Source: Mycolicibacterium lacusdiani (lineage in GTDB: Bacteria; Actinomycetota; Actinomycetes; Mycobacteriales; Mycobacteriaceae). Taken from it: a stretch of DNA of 64,000 nucleotides. Shown here one piece after another: positions 53,119-62,721 of this stretch. Numbering within the stretch: position 1 is the first letter of the stretch; every line of letters starts with the position of its first letter. The notes beneath the pieces are model-generated. The model was not told the DNA's origin. It did not search any database and saw nothing but the letters and a program-made list of their open reading frames with translations. Location: NCBI RefSeq assembly GCF_021916785.1, contig NZ_JAKCFC010000007.1, positions 124,001 through 188,000 of the forward strand, given 5' to 3'. Made by a program: the position numbers and the translations under genes.

Positions 53119-54588
53119 TCAGGCGTTGACGGCGGCGCGGTGCTTGCTGAAGTGCAGCGCCTCGTCGTCGACCTTGCCCTGACGGATGGTCCGGATGTCG
53201 AGGAAGTAGTTCTGCTTCAGCTTCCACGGGGCGCGTGATCCCGCCTTGGGCAGCTCGTCGAGGGCGCGCAGCACGTAACCCGGGGTGAAGTCCATCAGCG
53301 GACGTTCGTCGACGGAGTCACCGGGATGCTCGGGAACGTAGGTGTCGAAGCCGTGCTCGTCCATGTAATTGAGGACGCGGCAGAAGAATTCGGACACCAG
53401 GTCGGCCTTGAGCGTCCAGGACGCGTTGGTGTAGCCAATCGTGAACGCCATGTTCGGCAGACTCGAGAGCATCATGCCCTTGTAGGACATGGTGGTGGTG
53501 AGGTCGACCGGCTTGCCGTTGCGCCGGATCTCGGCGCCACCGAACAGGCGGAGGTTCAATCCCGTTGCGGTGACGATGATGTCGGCGTCGAGGTGCTGAC
53601 CGGAATTCAGTTGGATGCCGGTCTCGGTGAAGCGCTCGATGGTGTCGGTGACGACGTCGGCCTTGCCGGAGCGGATGGTCTTGAACAGGTCGCCGTTGGG
53701 CGCCAGGCAGAGTCGCTCGTCCCACGGGTTGTACTTCGGATTGAAGTGCTTCTTGACGTCGTAGCCCTCCGGCAGCCTGCGCTCGGCCATGGTGAGCAGG
53801 GTCTTGCGCATGAAGTCGGGGAAGCGCCGCGCCAGCTGGTACTGGGCCGTCGCGAAGAAGATGGCCTTCCACCGGTTGGCGACGTAGGCCGCCTTGGTGG
53901 GCAGGTACTTGTTGGTCTGCACCGCGAAGGGGTCGACGTCGGGCAGTGCGCCGATGAACGTCGGCGAGCGCTGCAGCATGGTGACGTGGCCTGCGCCCGA
54001 CTTGATCAGCGCCGGGATGAGCGTCACGGCGGTGGCGCCGGAGCCGATGACGACGATCTTCTTGCCCGCGTAGTCGAGGTCTTCCGGCCAGTGCTGCGGG
54101 TGGATCTTGGTGCCCTTGAAGTCGTCCTGGCCGGGGAACTGGGGTGAGTAACCCTGGTCGTAGTTGTAGTAGCCGCTGGCGGCGAACAGGAACGAACTCG
54201 TCATCTCGACGGTCTCGTCGCCCTTTCGCACGGTGAGGTTCCAGCGGTTGTCCTCGTCGGACCAATCCGCTGCGACCACCTTGTGGCCCGTGCGGATGTT
54301 CTTGTCGATGCCGAACTCCGCGACCGTCTCCTTGAGGTAGGCGAGGATGTCCGGTCCGTCGGCAATGGCCTTCTCCGACGTCCACGGCTTGAAGCGGAAG
54401 CCGAGGGTGTACATGTCCGAGTCCGAGCGAATGCCCGGGTACTTGAACAGGTCCCAGGTTCCGCCGAGGTTGTCGCGGCTCTCCAGGATGGCGTAGCTCT
54501 TGGACGGGCTGCGGTCCTGCAGATGCCATGCGGCGCTGATGCCGGAGATGCCGGCGCCCACGATGATCACGTCGAGGTGTTCAGTCAT
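53119..54588 (-). CDS. ethA: EthA Baeyer-Villiger monooxygenase
   Basis: The 489-residue FAD/NADPH monooxygenase has GAGISGISAAW (FAD), the Baeyer-Villiger fingerprint FKGTKIHPQHWP, and GSGATAVT (NADPH). It activates the prodrug ethionamide in M. tuberculosis; its natural role is probably oxidation of ketones or mycolate-type lipids. The length equals Rv3854c. It is divergent from ethR across a 76-base operator region. Confidence 0.95.
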   Translation of the reverse strand: MTEHLDVIIVGAGISGISAAWHLQDRSPSKSYAILESRDNLGGTWDLFKYPGIRSDSDMYTLGFRFKPWTSEKAIADGPDILAYLKETVAEFGIDKNIRTGHKVVAADWSDEDNRWNLTVRKGDETVEMTSSFLFAASGYYNYDQGYSPQFPGQDDFKGTKIHPQHWPEDLDYAGKKIVVIGSGATAVTLIPALIKSGAGHVTMLQRSPTFIGALPDVDPFAVQTNKYLPTKAAYVANRWKAIFFATAQYQLARRFPDFMRKTLLTMAERRLPEGYDVKKHFNPKYNPWDERLCLAPNGDLFKTIRSGKADVVTDTIERFTETGIQLNSGQHLDADIIVTATGLNLRLFGGAEIRRNGKPVDLTTTMSYKGMMLSSLPNMAFTIGYTNASWTLKADLVSEFFCRVLNYMDEHGFDTYVPEHPGDSVDERPLMDFTPGYVLRALDELPKAGSRAPWKLKQNYFLDIRTIRQGKVDDEALHFSKHRAAVNA

Positions 54589-54664
54589 GGCGACACGCTA
54601 TCAACACCCTGTCGAATAGGTCAACAGTGTGTTGAGAAATTCGACATGCAGTAAAGTGAGCGCC
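54589..54664. promoter_or_regulatory. ethA-ethR operator region
   Basis: The 76-base divergent gap contains a row of TCAAC, GTCGA, GTCAAC, GTTGA and TCGACA elements between 54600 and 54647, in direct and inverted order. The 55-base EthR operator of M. tuberculosis is built from the same words. EthR multimers would cover both promoters. Confidence 0.7.
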
Positions 54665-55306
54665 GTGACCACCACCAGCACCAGCCGATCCGGACGCGGC
54701 CGTCGTTCGACGCGCCCATCCGGCGACGACCGCGAAGCGGCGATCCTCGCCACCGCGGAACGGCTGCTGGCGGACAAGAAGTTCGCCGACATCTCCGTCG
54801 ACGACCTGGCCAAGGGCGCCGGGCTGTCCCGACCGACGTTCTACTTCTACTTCGCCTCGAAGGACGCGGTGCTGCTCGCACTGCTCCAGCCCTTGATCCA
54901 CCAGGCCGACACCGGGTTCGACGGCGCAATGGAGGCGCTGCCGAGCGATCCGCGTCGCGCCTTCCGCGAGGGCATCCGCACCTTCTTCACCGCGTTCGGT
55001 TCGCACAGCGTGGTCGCCCGCGCGGGCACCGAGGCCATCGCGGGCAGCCCCGACGTGCGGGCGGTCTGGTCGACTTTCATGGCGAAGTGGATCACTCAGA
55101 CTGCGTCGCTGATCGAGTTCGAACGGTCCCGTGGCGCCGCGCCGGACACCATCCCTGCGCACGACCTGGCGACGTCGCTGAACCTCATGAACGAGCGGGC
55201 GATGACCGCCACGCTCGTCGCCGAGGACGGTGCGGTCGCGCAGGACCGCATCGTCGAGACTCTCGCCCACATCTGGCTGACCAGCATCTACGGCGACTCG
55301 CAGTAG
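54665..55306 (+). CDS. ethR: EthR TetR-family repressor
   Basis: The 213-residue protein has the N-terminal TetR DNA-binding domain (ILATAERLLADKKFADISVDDLAKGAG, SRPTFYFYFASKDAV) and a ligand-binding core. The N-terminus (GRRSTRPSGDDRE) and C-terminus (HIWLTSIYGDSQ) match Rv3855. It represses ethA. GTG 54665 is preferred; upstream codons fall inside the operator. Confidence 0.95.
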   Translation: MTTTSTSRSGRGRRSTRPSGDDREAAILATAERLLADKKFADISVDDLAKGAGLSRPTFYFYFASKDAVLLALLQPLIHQADTGFDGAMEALPSDPRRAFREGIRTFFTAFGSHSVVARAGTEAIAGSPDVRAVWSTFMAKWITQTASLIEFERSRGAAPDTIPAHDLATSLNLMNERAMTATLVAEDGAVAQDRIVETLAHIWLTSIYGDSQ

Positions 55307-55331
55307 CCACGTCACACTCGCGTGCGAACAT

Positions 55332-56576
55332 GTGTTCGTGTCCGCCGTAGGCGCCAGCGCGACGATCCTGCACGCCGACCTCGACTCGTTCTACGCCTCC
55401 GTCGAGCAGCGTGACGACCCCGCGCTGCGCGGCAGGCCGGTGATCGTCGGCGGCGGCGTGGTGCTCGCGGCGAGCTACGAGGCGAAGGCGTTCGGGGTGC
55501 GCACCGCGATGAACGGGCGTCAGGCCAAACAGCTGTGCCCGCACGCGATCGTCGTACCGCCGCGAATGGCCGCGTACTCCGATGCGAGCGCCGCGGTGTT
55601 CGAGGTCTTCCACGACACCACCCCCCTGGTCGAACCGCTGTCGGTCGACGAGGCATTCCTCGAGGTCGGCGGCCTCGCCCGGGTGTCGGGCACCCCGGTC
55701 CAGATTGGCGCGCGGCTGCGGGCTCGCGTCAGCGACGAGGTAGGGCTGCCCATCACGGTCGGCATCGCGCGGACCAAGTTCCTGGCGAAGGTCGCGAGCC
55801 AGGAGGCCAAGCCCGACGGTCTGCTGCTGGTGCCGCCCGACCGCGAGCTGGCGTTCCTGCACCCGCTACCGGTGCGACGACTGTGGGGCGTCGGCGCCAA
55901 GACCGCGGAGAAGCTGCACGCCTACGACGTCCACACGGTCGCCGACGTCGCAGAGCTGAGCGAGTCCACCCTGGCGTCCATCGTGGGCGGTGGCATGGGC
56001 CGCCAGCTATACGCACTCGCCCACAACATCGACCGGCGCCGGGTCGTCACCGGCGTTCGCCGCCGCTCGGTGGGTGCGCAGCGGGCACTGGGACGTGCGG
56101 GAAACACCATGTCCGACAGCGAGATCGACGCCGTGGTGGTCAACCTGATCGACCGGATCACCCGACGCATGCGCAAGGCCGACCGCACAGGTCGCACGGT
56201 GGTCCTGCGACTGCGCTTCGACGACTTCGGCCGTGCCACGCGGTCGCACACCCTGTCGCACGCCACCGCGGGCACCGACGAGATCCTCGCCGCAGCACGG
56301 CAATTGATCGTCGGCGCGGCGCCGCTGATCGCCGAGCGGGGGCTCACCCTGGTCGGTTTCGCAGTGTCCAACATCGACCGTGAGGGGGCCGCCCAGCTCG
56401 AGTTGCCGTTCCCCACGCGCGCCGACGCCGGTTCCGTCGAGCGGGACCCCGTCGACCGCAAGGCAGTCGACTCCGCGGTCGACGAGGTGCGGCGCCGCTT
56501 CGGCAACGCGTCGCTGACCCGCGGCGTACTCCTCGGCCGCGACCCGGGGCTCGAGATGCCGACGCTGCCCGAGTGA
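55332..56576 (+). CDS. dinB3: DinB-family DNA polymerase IV (DinB3 type)
   Basis: The 414-residue Y-family translesion polymerase has catalytic acids in HADLDSFYASVE (Asp16) and SVDEAFLEV (Asp106, Glu107), and Phe20-Tyr21 at the steric gate. The LGFP-like little finger domain occupies the C-terminal third; QLELPF near residue 358 resembles a beta-clamp binding peptide. Its place next to ethR matches the third DinB of M. smegmatis rather than M. tuberculosis DinB1 or DinB2. Start GTG 55332 or GTG 55338. Confidence 0.88.
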   Translation: MFVSAVGASATILHADLDSFYASVEQRDDPALRGRPVIVGGGVVLAASYEAKAFGVRTAMNGRQAKQLCPHAIVVPPRMAAYSDASAAVFEVFHDTTPLVEPLSVDEAFLEVGGLARVSGTPVQIGARLRARVSDEVGLPITVGIARTKFLAKVASQEAKPDGLLLVPPDRELAFLHPLPVRRLWGVGAKTAEKLHAYDVHTVADVAELSESTLASIVGGGMGRQLYALAHNIDRRRVVTGVRRRSVGAQRALGRAGNTMSDSEIDAVVVNLIDRITRRMRKADRTGRTVVLRLRFDDFGRATRSHTLSHATAGTDEILAAARQLIVGAAPLIAERGLTLVGFAVSNIDREGAAQLELPFPTRADAGSVERDPVDRKAVDSAVDEVRRRFGNASLTRGVLLGRDPGLEMPTLPE

Positions 56577-56577
56577 C

Positions 56578-57597
56578 TCAAGGCCGCGAACCAGTCCACT
56601 CCAGGAGCCGCTCGACCGACCATGTGTTGACGATCCGGTCGACCGGCACGTCGTTGTCGAGGGCGCGCTGCGCCCCGTAGCCGAGGAAGTCGAGCTGACC
56701 TGGCGCGTGCGCATCGGTGTCGATCGAGAAGTCGCAGCCGATCTCGAGCGCGAGCGCGAGCAGCCGGGTGGGCGGATCACGACGTTCGGGCCGGGAGTTG
56801 ATCTCCACGGCGGTGCCGTGGTCGCGGCACGCCGTGAACACCTTCTCGGCGTCGAACTGAGATTCGGCCCGCGTCCCGCGGCCGCCGGTGACGAGCCGGC
56901 CGGTGCAATGCCCCAACACGTCGGCGTAGCCCTCGGAGACCGCGCGCACCATCCGCCGCGTCATCGCAGGCGCGTCCATCTTCAGCTTCGAGTGCACGCT
57001 GGCGACCACGACGTCGAGACGCTCGAGCAGCTCCGGTTCCTGATCGAGTGACCCATCGTCGAGGATGTCGACCTCGATGCCGGTGAGGATGCGCATCGGC
57101 GCGAACCGCTCGCGCAGTTCGTCGATGACGTCGAGTTGCTTGCGCAGCCGCTCCGGCGACAGCCCGTTGGCGACCGTGAGCCGCGGTGAGTGGTCGGTCA
57201 GCGCGCAGTACTCGTGGCCGAGGCGCACGGCGGTTGCCATCATCTCGTCGATCGGCGCCGAGCCGTCCGACCAGTTCGAGTGCAGGTGCAGGTCACCCTT
57301 GAGTGCCGCGCGTATCTCCCCGCCCCCGAGATCACCCGCCGCCTTGCGCAGTTCGGCCAGGGTGTCGGGCTCGCGGCCCGCCCATGCCTGGGCGATCACG
57401 GTGGCCGTCTTGGGACCGACGCCGGGCAGCGTCTGCCAGCTGTTGGCCCTACCGTGCTTCTCGCGCTGCGCGTCGTCGAGTCGCTCGATGACGTCGGCGG
57501 CGTTGCGGTAGGCCATCACCCGGCGGGACTCCTCGCGGGCGCGGTCCTTGTAGAACGCGATCTCACGCAGGGCGGCGACAGGATCGATTGGGTCCAT
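56578..57597 (-). CDS. HhH and PHP-domain phosphoesterase (Rv3856c type)
   Basis: The 339-residue product has an N-terminal helix-hairpin-helix segment (LPGVGPKTATVI, residues 57-68) and a C-terminal PHP domain with metal motifs DLHLHSNWSDG, TDHS, ASVHSK, GHCTG and DTDAHAPGQ. The layout equals the non-polymerase half of PolX, so a DNA-repair phosphatase or nuclease role is plausible. ATG 57597. It converges on the DinB gene with 1 base between their stops. Confidence 0.88.
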   Translation of the reverse strand: MDPIDPVAALREIAFYKDRAREESRRVMAYRNAADVIERLDDAQREKHGRANSWQTLPGVGPKTATVIAQAWAGREPDTLAELRKAAGDLGGGEIRAALKGDLHLHSNWSDGSAPIDEMMATAVRLGHEYCALTDHSPRLTVANGLSPERLRKQLDVIDELRERFAPMRILTGIEVDILDDGSLDQEPELLERLDVVVASVHSKLKMDAPAMTRRMVRAVSEGYADVLGHCTGRLVTGGRGTRAESQFDAEKVFTACRDHGTAVEINSRPERRDPPTRLLALALEIGCDFSIDTDAHAPGQLDFLGYGAQRALDNDVPVDRIVNTWSVERLLEWTGSRP

Positions 57598-57602
57598 GAC
57601 CC

Positions 57603-58208
57603 CTAGTTTGCGCGCATGCGGGGATCGCGCCCACTGGCGGCCAGCGCCCGGTCGAACGTCGAGGCGTCGGCGGCCACCGGCACCGAGGGCCCGAACAGGC
57701 CGTCGACCGGGCCATCGGCCGCGAAGGACTCGACGTATTCGAGCACCGCCCGCGCCTCGTCCTCGTCCACCGCGTAGTCCTGGCCGGTCGCGACCGCGAT
57801 GTCCCAGCCGTGGATGGTCACCTCGCCGAGCGCGATCATCGCGACCGTCTCGCCAGGCATGTCCATGCCCGCGATCCGGGTCATCCCCTCCCAGGCGGCG
57901 GGCTCGCGCCACGCGGCTGCCAGCTCGGCCAGGTTATCCGGGTACCGGTCGCGCCAGTCCTCGTCCAGCACGAAGCCGCCCTCGGGTGGCGCGTCGGTGA
58001 GTTCGCCGCGGTCCTTGCGGGCCGCCGCGGCGAACGCGAGTCCGAGCAAGCCAACGTGGGCCACCACGTCGGACAGCGGAAATCGTTCGCACGGGGTGGC
58101 CGCGTCCAGTTGGTCGTCGCGGATCGCGCCGAGCAGCGCCGCGGTCCGCCTGCATGCCGTCGTCATGTCGATCATGGTGTGTTGACCCGAGTCGAGCACG
58201 AGACTCAT
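57603..58208 (-). CDS. TIGR03086-type mycothiol-dependent-like metal-binding protein
   Basis: The product has 201 residues from ATG 58208, or 190 from ATG 58175, which is nearer the family norm. It belongs to the DinB-like four-helix superfamily (maleylpyruvate isomerase type): HVGLLGLAFAAAAR and EVTIHGWDIAVATGQ supply metal-binding histidines. Reaction unknown; such proteins use mycothiol as thiol cofactor. It ends 5 bases before the PHP gene start on the same strand. Confidence 0.82.
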   Translation of the reverse strand: MSLVLDSGQHTMIDMTTACRRTAALLGAIRDDQLDAATPCERFPLSDVVAHVGLLGLAFAAAARKDRGELTDAPPEGGFVLDEDWRDRYPDNLAELAAAWREPAAWEGMTRIAGMDMPGETVAMIALGEVTIHGWDIAVATGQDYAVDEDEARAVLEYVESFAADGPVDGLFGPSVPVAADASTFDRALAASGRDPRMRAN

Positions 58209-58246
58209 CGGGGCGACTGCCAGTTTCGAGGACTAACGTCGAATCC

Positions 58247-59101
58247 GTGCGATTCGCGTTCAAGACCTCCCCGCAGAACACCACCTGGGCTGAGATGCTC
58301 CCGATCTGGCAGACGGCAGACGACATCGACGTCTTCGAGTCCGGCTGGACGTTCGACCACTTCTATCCGATCTTCTCCGACTCGACCGGGCCGTGCCTGG
58401 AGGGGTGGATCACGCTGACGGCGCTGGCCCAAGCCACCAAGCGGCTACGCGTCGGCGTGCTCGTCACCGGCATCCACTACCGCCACCCCGCGGTGCTCGC
58501 CAACATGGCGTCAGCTCTGGACATCGTGTCGAACGGCCGCCTCGAACTCGGCATCGGCGCGGGCTGGAACGAAGAGGAGTCCGGCGCCTACGGCATCGAA
58601 CTCGGCTCGATCAAGGAGCGCTTCGACCGGTTCGAGGAGGCCTGCGCGGTCCTCACCGGCCTGCTCACGCAGGAGACCACGACGTTCGACGGCAAGTACT
58701 ACCAGCTCAAGGACGCCCGCAACGAGCCGAAGGGCCCGCAGCAGCCGCACCCGCCCATCTGCATCGGTGGCAGCGGCGAGAAGCGCACCTTGCCGCTCAC
58801 CGCTAAGTACGCCGACCACTGGAACTTCGTCGGCGGGCCGCCCGACGAGTTCGCCCGCAAGCGCGACGTGCTGGCGGCGCGGTGCAAGGACATCGGCCGC
58901 GATCCGAAGGAGATCACGCTATCCGCGCACGTGCGCCTCGGCGAGGACCGCGATTACAGGAAGCTGATCGAGGACTGCGTCGCGCTCGGCGCCGAGGGTC
59001 TCGACCTCGCGATCGTGTACCTGCCGCCGCCATACGATCCGGCCGTGCTGGAACCGCTGGCCGAGGCGATCAGGGACAGCGGTCTGCTCGGCACGCCGTA
59101 G
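58247..59101 (+). CDS. LLM-class F420-dependent oxidoreductase
   Basis: The 284-residue luciferase-like protein has SGWTFDHFYPIF, GVLVTGIHYRHPAVLANMASALD, LELGIGAGWNEEES and ICIGGSGEKRTL, the signature of mycobacterial F420-dependent oxidoreductases. The substrate is not predictable. It starts with GTG 58247, with the next gene converging 26 bases after its stop; longer upstream frames overlap the divergent gene. Confidence 0.9.
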   Translation: MRFAFKTSPQNTTWAEMLPIWQTADDIDVFESGWTFDHFYPIFSDSTGPCLEGWITLTALAQATKRLRVGVLVTGIHYRHPAVLANMASALDIVSNGRLELGIGAGWNEEESGAYGIELGSIKERFDRFEEACAVLTGLLTQETTTFDGKYYQLKDARNEPKGPQQPHPPICIGGSGEKRTLPLTAKYADHWNFVGGPPDEFARKRDVLAARCKDIGRDPKEITLSAHVRLGEDRDYRKLIEDCVALGAEGLDLAIVYLPPPYDPAVLEPLAEAIRDSGLLGTP

Positions 59102-59127
59102 CTCAGGCGTCGCCGACCTCGACTGGG

Positions 59128-59913
59128 TCAGGCGTCTCCTACGTCGACGACGTGCACGCGGACCCCGTGGTCGGCGATCCGCTCGAGCTGCCGCGCGTCG
59201 GCGGTCGAGTCGGTCACCAGGTGATCGAGCTGACTCAGCGCCGTCATCCGCGCCAGCGTGACCTTGCCGATCTTCGACCCGTCGACCGCGACGACGACGC
59301 GCTGGGCGTTGGTGGCCATCGCGATCGCGGTGCGCGCCTCGGCTTCGTCGAAGGTGGTGGCACCGACCTCTGCGGACATGCCGTCGGCACCGAGGATCGC
59401 GGTGCCGACGGTGATGACCTGAAACGCGTGCTCTGACATCGGACCAACGGCCTCAAGGGAATTCGCGCGCACCAGCCCTCCGGTGATGATCACCTTCATG
59501 TGTGCGTCCACCGCGCAGTCGGCGGCGATGGTCAGCGAGTTGGTCACGATCGTCATGTTCGGTCTGCCCTTGAGCGCCCTGGCCGCCTCGCCGGTCGTGA
59601 CGCCACCGGTCAGCGCCACGGCCTGCGGGCCCGCGGGGACCAGCGCGGCCGCGTGCTGGGCGATCCGGCGTTTGATCGCGATCATCCTGTGGTCGCGCAG
59701 CCGGACCGGGATCTCGCTGCCGCTGGGGTCGAGTGCCCGCGCGCCGCCGTGGGTGCGCAGCAGCAGGCCCTGCTCCTCGAGTTCGCCGAGGTCCCGGCGC
59801 AGGGTGGCGGGCGAGACGCGCAGTTCCTCGCACAGCACCGACACCGAGACGTCCCCGCGGTCACGGAGCAGCGAGAGCACCTCGCGCATGCGATCGGTCC
59901 GCTTGATCGACAT
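59128..59913 (-). CDS. DeoR/GlpR-family sugar regulator
   Basis: The 261-residue repressor has an N-terminal winged HTH (RMREVLSLLRDRG, VSPATLRRDLGELEEQG) and a DeoR-type sensor domain (ALTGGVTTGEAARAL, ILGADGMSAEVG, VAVDGSKIG) that binds phosphorylated sugars. AAGGAG precedes the ATG at 59913. It is divergent from the GH4/ABC unit and probably represses it. Confidence 0.9.
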   Translation of the reverse strand: MSIKRTDRMREVLSLLRDRGDVSVSVLCEELRVSPATLRRDLGELEEQGLLLRTHGGARALDPSGSEIPVRLRDHRMIAIKRRIAQHAAALVPAGPQAVALTGGVTTGEAARALKGRPNMTIVTNSLTIAADCAVDAHMKVIITGGLVRANSLEAVGPMSEHAFQVITVGTAILGADGMSAEVGATTFDEAEARTAIAMATNAQRVVVAVDGSKIGKVTLARMTALSQLDHLVTDSTADARQLERIADHGVRVHVVDVGDA

Positions 59914-60054
59914 CGCCGACACTCCTTGGGCCAGGGTTGAGACGCTCAGTTTTCCTGATCGTTTCGCCCGTTGCATTGCGCGCTTTGAGCGAGCTTCTCA
60001 TGATCGATGAATGTTGACGCCTTCGGAGTACGTCAGCGGGAATCGGGAGACAGC

Positions 60055-61365
60055 GTGACACCGACCATCGTCATCATCGGGGCGGGCAGCGTGGAGTTCA
60101 CCCGCGAGCTACTCGGCGACGTCTTCTCGTTCCCCGAACTGGCGTCGGTGCGAATCGTCCTGCACGACATCGACACCGAGCGGCTCGAGACGGCCGAGGC
60201 CATCGCGCACGCCACCGCCGCAGCCACCGGCGCCCGGCCCGAGATCGTCACCTCGCTCGACCGGCGCCGCGCCCTCGACGGCGCCGACTACGTCATCAAC
60301 GTCATCCAGGTCGGGATGCACGAGGCGACGGTGCGCGACTTCGGCGTTCCCGCCGGGTTCGGGCTGCACCAGACCATCGGGGACACCATCGGCGTCGGCG
60401 GCATCTTCCGCGGCCTGCGGACGTTCCCTGTGCTCGCAGGCATCGCCCGCGACATGACGGAGATCTGCCCCGACGCCTGGCTACTCAATTACACGAACCC
60501 CATGGCCATGAACGTCACCTACCTGCATCACGTAGCACCCGACCTCAAGGTGCTCGGGCTGTGCCACTCGGTGTACTGGACCATGGCCGGCCTGTGCGAG
60601 ATCGTCGACGTACCCCTCGACGATGTGTCGTGGTGGTCGGCCGGCGTCAATCATCAGGCATGGGTGCTGAAGTGGGAGCACGCAGGCCGAAACCTGTATC
60701 CGCTGCTCGACGAGCGCATCGCCGCCGACCCCGAACTGCGGCGGCGGGTGCGCGTCGACATGTACCGCCGACTGGGCTACTACCCCACCGAGACCAGCGA
60801 GCACTCCAGCGAGTACGTGCCGTGGTATCTGCGGCATCCCGACGAGGTCGAGCGGCTGCGGATCAACGTCGGTGAGTACGTGTCGATCAGCGAGGCGAAC
60901 CTCGCCGAATATGCCCGCGTGCGCGCCGAACTCGCTCGCTCGACCTCGCTCGCGATCGACACCGAGTCCACGGAGTACGCCCCGCAAGTCATCCACTCGC
61001 TGGAAACCGGTGCGGTGCGGGTGATCTCGGCGAACGTCGTCAACGACGGATTGATCACCAACCTGCCCTCCGGCGTCGCCGTGGAAGTGCCCACGATGCT
61101 CGACGCACTCGGCGCCCACCCGATGAAGGTCGGTGACCTGCCTCCGCAGTGCGCCGCCCTCAACCGTGGCTTCCTCGGCCCGGTGGACTGCGCCGTCCGC
61201 GCCGCAGTGGACGGTGACCCGCGGCTGGTGCGGGCGGCTGCCATGGTCGATCCCAATACGGCGGCCACGTTGACCGTCGACCAGATCTGGGAACTGTGCG
61301 ACGAACTGACCGTCGCCCACGGCGACCTGCTACCCGAATCGCTGCGCACGAAGATGACGCCGTGA
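60055..61365 (+). CDS. family 4 glycoside hydrolase (alpha-galactosidase type)
   Basis: The 436-residue NAD+/Mn2+-dependent glycosidase has the dinucleotide-binding start TIVIIGAGSVEFTRELL, NYTNPMAMN, the catalytic GLCHSVYW (Cys170) and NHQAW (His200). The CHS motif is found in alpha-galactosidase and alpha-glucuronidase members. It acts in the cytosol on a sugar delivered by the following ABC system. GGGAGA lies 5-6 bases before GTG 60055. Confidence 0.9.
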   Translation: MTPTIVIIGAGSVEFTRELLGDVFSFPELASVRIVLHDIDTERLETAEAIAHATAAATGARPEIVTSLDRRRALDGADYVINVIQVGMHEATVRDFGVPAGFGLHQTIGDTIGVGGIFRGLRTFPVLAGIARDMTEICPDAWLLNYTNPMAMNVTYLHHVAPDLKVLGLCHSVYWTMAGLCEIVDVPLDDVSWWSAGVNHQAWVLKWEHAGRNLYPLLDERIAADPELRRRVRVDMYRRLGYYPTETSEHSSEYVPWYLRHPDEVERLRINVGEYVSISEANLAEYARVRAELARSTSLAIDTESTEYAPQVIHSLETGAVRVISANVVNDGLITNLPSGVAVEVPTMLDALGAHPMKVGDLPPQCAALNRGFLGPVDCAVRAAVDGDPRLVRAAAMVDPNTAATLTVDQIWELCDELTVAHGDLLPESLRTKMTP

Positions 61366-61424
61366 CGACCGCTCAACGCACCAGAGAAGTCCAACAGTCC
61401 AGTCGAACAAGAGGAGTGCACAAC

Positions 61425-62717
61425 GTGATTCGCTCGGTGTTCCACCAACGTCTTCGCATCGCGCTGGTCGCGGTTCTCGCGTTCGTCCTGGCCGCCTGTG
61501 GCGGCGGCGGATCCTCGTCGTCGGGACCGGTCGAGATCGCCGTGTGGCACGGCTACCAGGACACCGAGGGTGACGTGTTCAAGGAACTCGTCGCCAAGTA
61601 CAACCAGGACCACCCCGACGTGAAGGTCGCCGAGCTGTACTCCAGCAACGATCTCGTGCTGCAGAAGGTGCTGACCGCGGTGCGCGGCGGCAGTGCCCCG
61701 GACGTCGCCTACATGTTCGGCTCGTGGTCGCCCAACATCGCCCAGATCCCCCAGGTCGTCGACATGGCCGAGGAGGTGTCGAAGCCCGAATGGCAGTGGG
61801 AAGACTTCTATACCGCCGAGCGCGAGGCCGCGACCGTCGGTGACAAGGTGGTCGGCGTGCCCGCATTGGTGGACAACCTGGCGATCGTCTACAACGAGCA
61901 GCTGTTCGCCGACGCCGGCATCGCACCGCCGAGCCCGGAGTGGACGTGGGACGACTTCCGCGCGGCAGCCGCCACGCTCACCGACCCGGCGAAGGGACAG
62001 TACGGCTGGCTCATTCCCGCCGACGGCAGCGAGGACACCGTGTGGCACTACGTGCCGATGCTGTGGGAGGCCGGCGGCGACATCCTCGATGCGGACGATC
62101 AGCGCGCGGTGTTCAACTCCGAGGCGGGCGTGAAGGCGCTGACGGTGCTGCAGCAGATGGCCGTCACGGACAAGTCGCTCTACCTCGACACCACCAACGA
62201 GAACGGGCCCAAGCTGATGAACAGCGGCAAGGTCGGGATGCTGGTGACGGGCCCGTGGGATCTGAGTCAGCTGTCCGACATCGACTACGGCGTTCAGGTG
62301 ATGCCGACCTTCGCCGGCTCCAGCGGCGGCCATCAGACGATCGCAGGCCCCGACAACTGGGTGACGTTCGACAACGGCGACCGCAAGAAGCAGGCGGCGA
62401 TCGACTTCGTCAAGTGGATCTCCGCACCGGAGCAGGTGAAGACGTTCTCGCTGGGCACCGGCGATCTGCCGATCCGCACCTCGGTGGGCCAGGACCCCAG
62501 CGTGCTCGCGACGCTCGATCAAAACGTCCCCGGTACCGGCGTGTTCGTCGAGAACCTGTCCAACGTTCAGAAGGTGCGGCCGACGGTGCAGCAGTATCCC
62601 GAGGTCTCCGAGGCGCTCGGGCAGTCGATCGTGTCGGTGCTGCTCGGCAAGGAGCAGCCTGCGGACGCGCTGAACGCCGCAGCCAAGGCCGCCGACGCCG
62701 CACTGGCCGGGAAGTAG
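61425..62717 (+). CDS. ABC sugar-binding lipoprotein
   Basis: The 430-residue lipoprotein has LAAC at residues 22-25, then a type 1 sugar-binding fold (IAVWHGYQDTEGDVFKELV, DVAYMFGSWSP, VPALVDNLAIVYN, WDDFRAAAATL). It captures an oligosaccharide outside the membrane. GAGGAG (61411-61416) stands 8 bases before GTG 61425. The preceding gene ends 59 bases upstream. Confidence 0.93.
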   Translation: MIRSVFHQRLRIALVAVLAFVLAACGGGGSSSSGPVEIAVWHGYQDTEGDVFKELVAKYNQDHPDVKVAELYSSNDLVLQKVLTAVRGGSAPDVAYMFGSWSPNIAQIPQVVDMAEEVSKPEWQWEDFYTAEREAATVGDKVVGVPALVDNLAIVYNEQLFADAGIAPPSPEWTWDDFRAAAATLTDPAKGQYGWLIPADGSEDTVWHYVPMLWEAGGDILDADDQRAVFNSEAGVKALTVLQQMAVTDKSLYLDTTNENGPKLMNSGKVGMLVTGPWDLSQLSDIDYGVQVMPTFAGSSGGHQTIAGPDNWVTFDNGDRKKQAAIDFVKWISAPEQVKTFSLGTGDLPIRTSVGQDPSVLATLDQNVPGTGVFVENLSNVQKVRPTVQQYPEVSEALGQSIVSVLLGKEQPADALNAAAKAADAALAGK

Positions 62718-62721
62718 GCCG

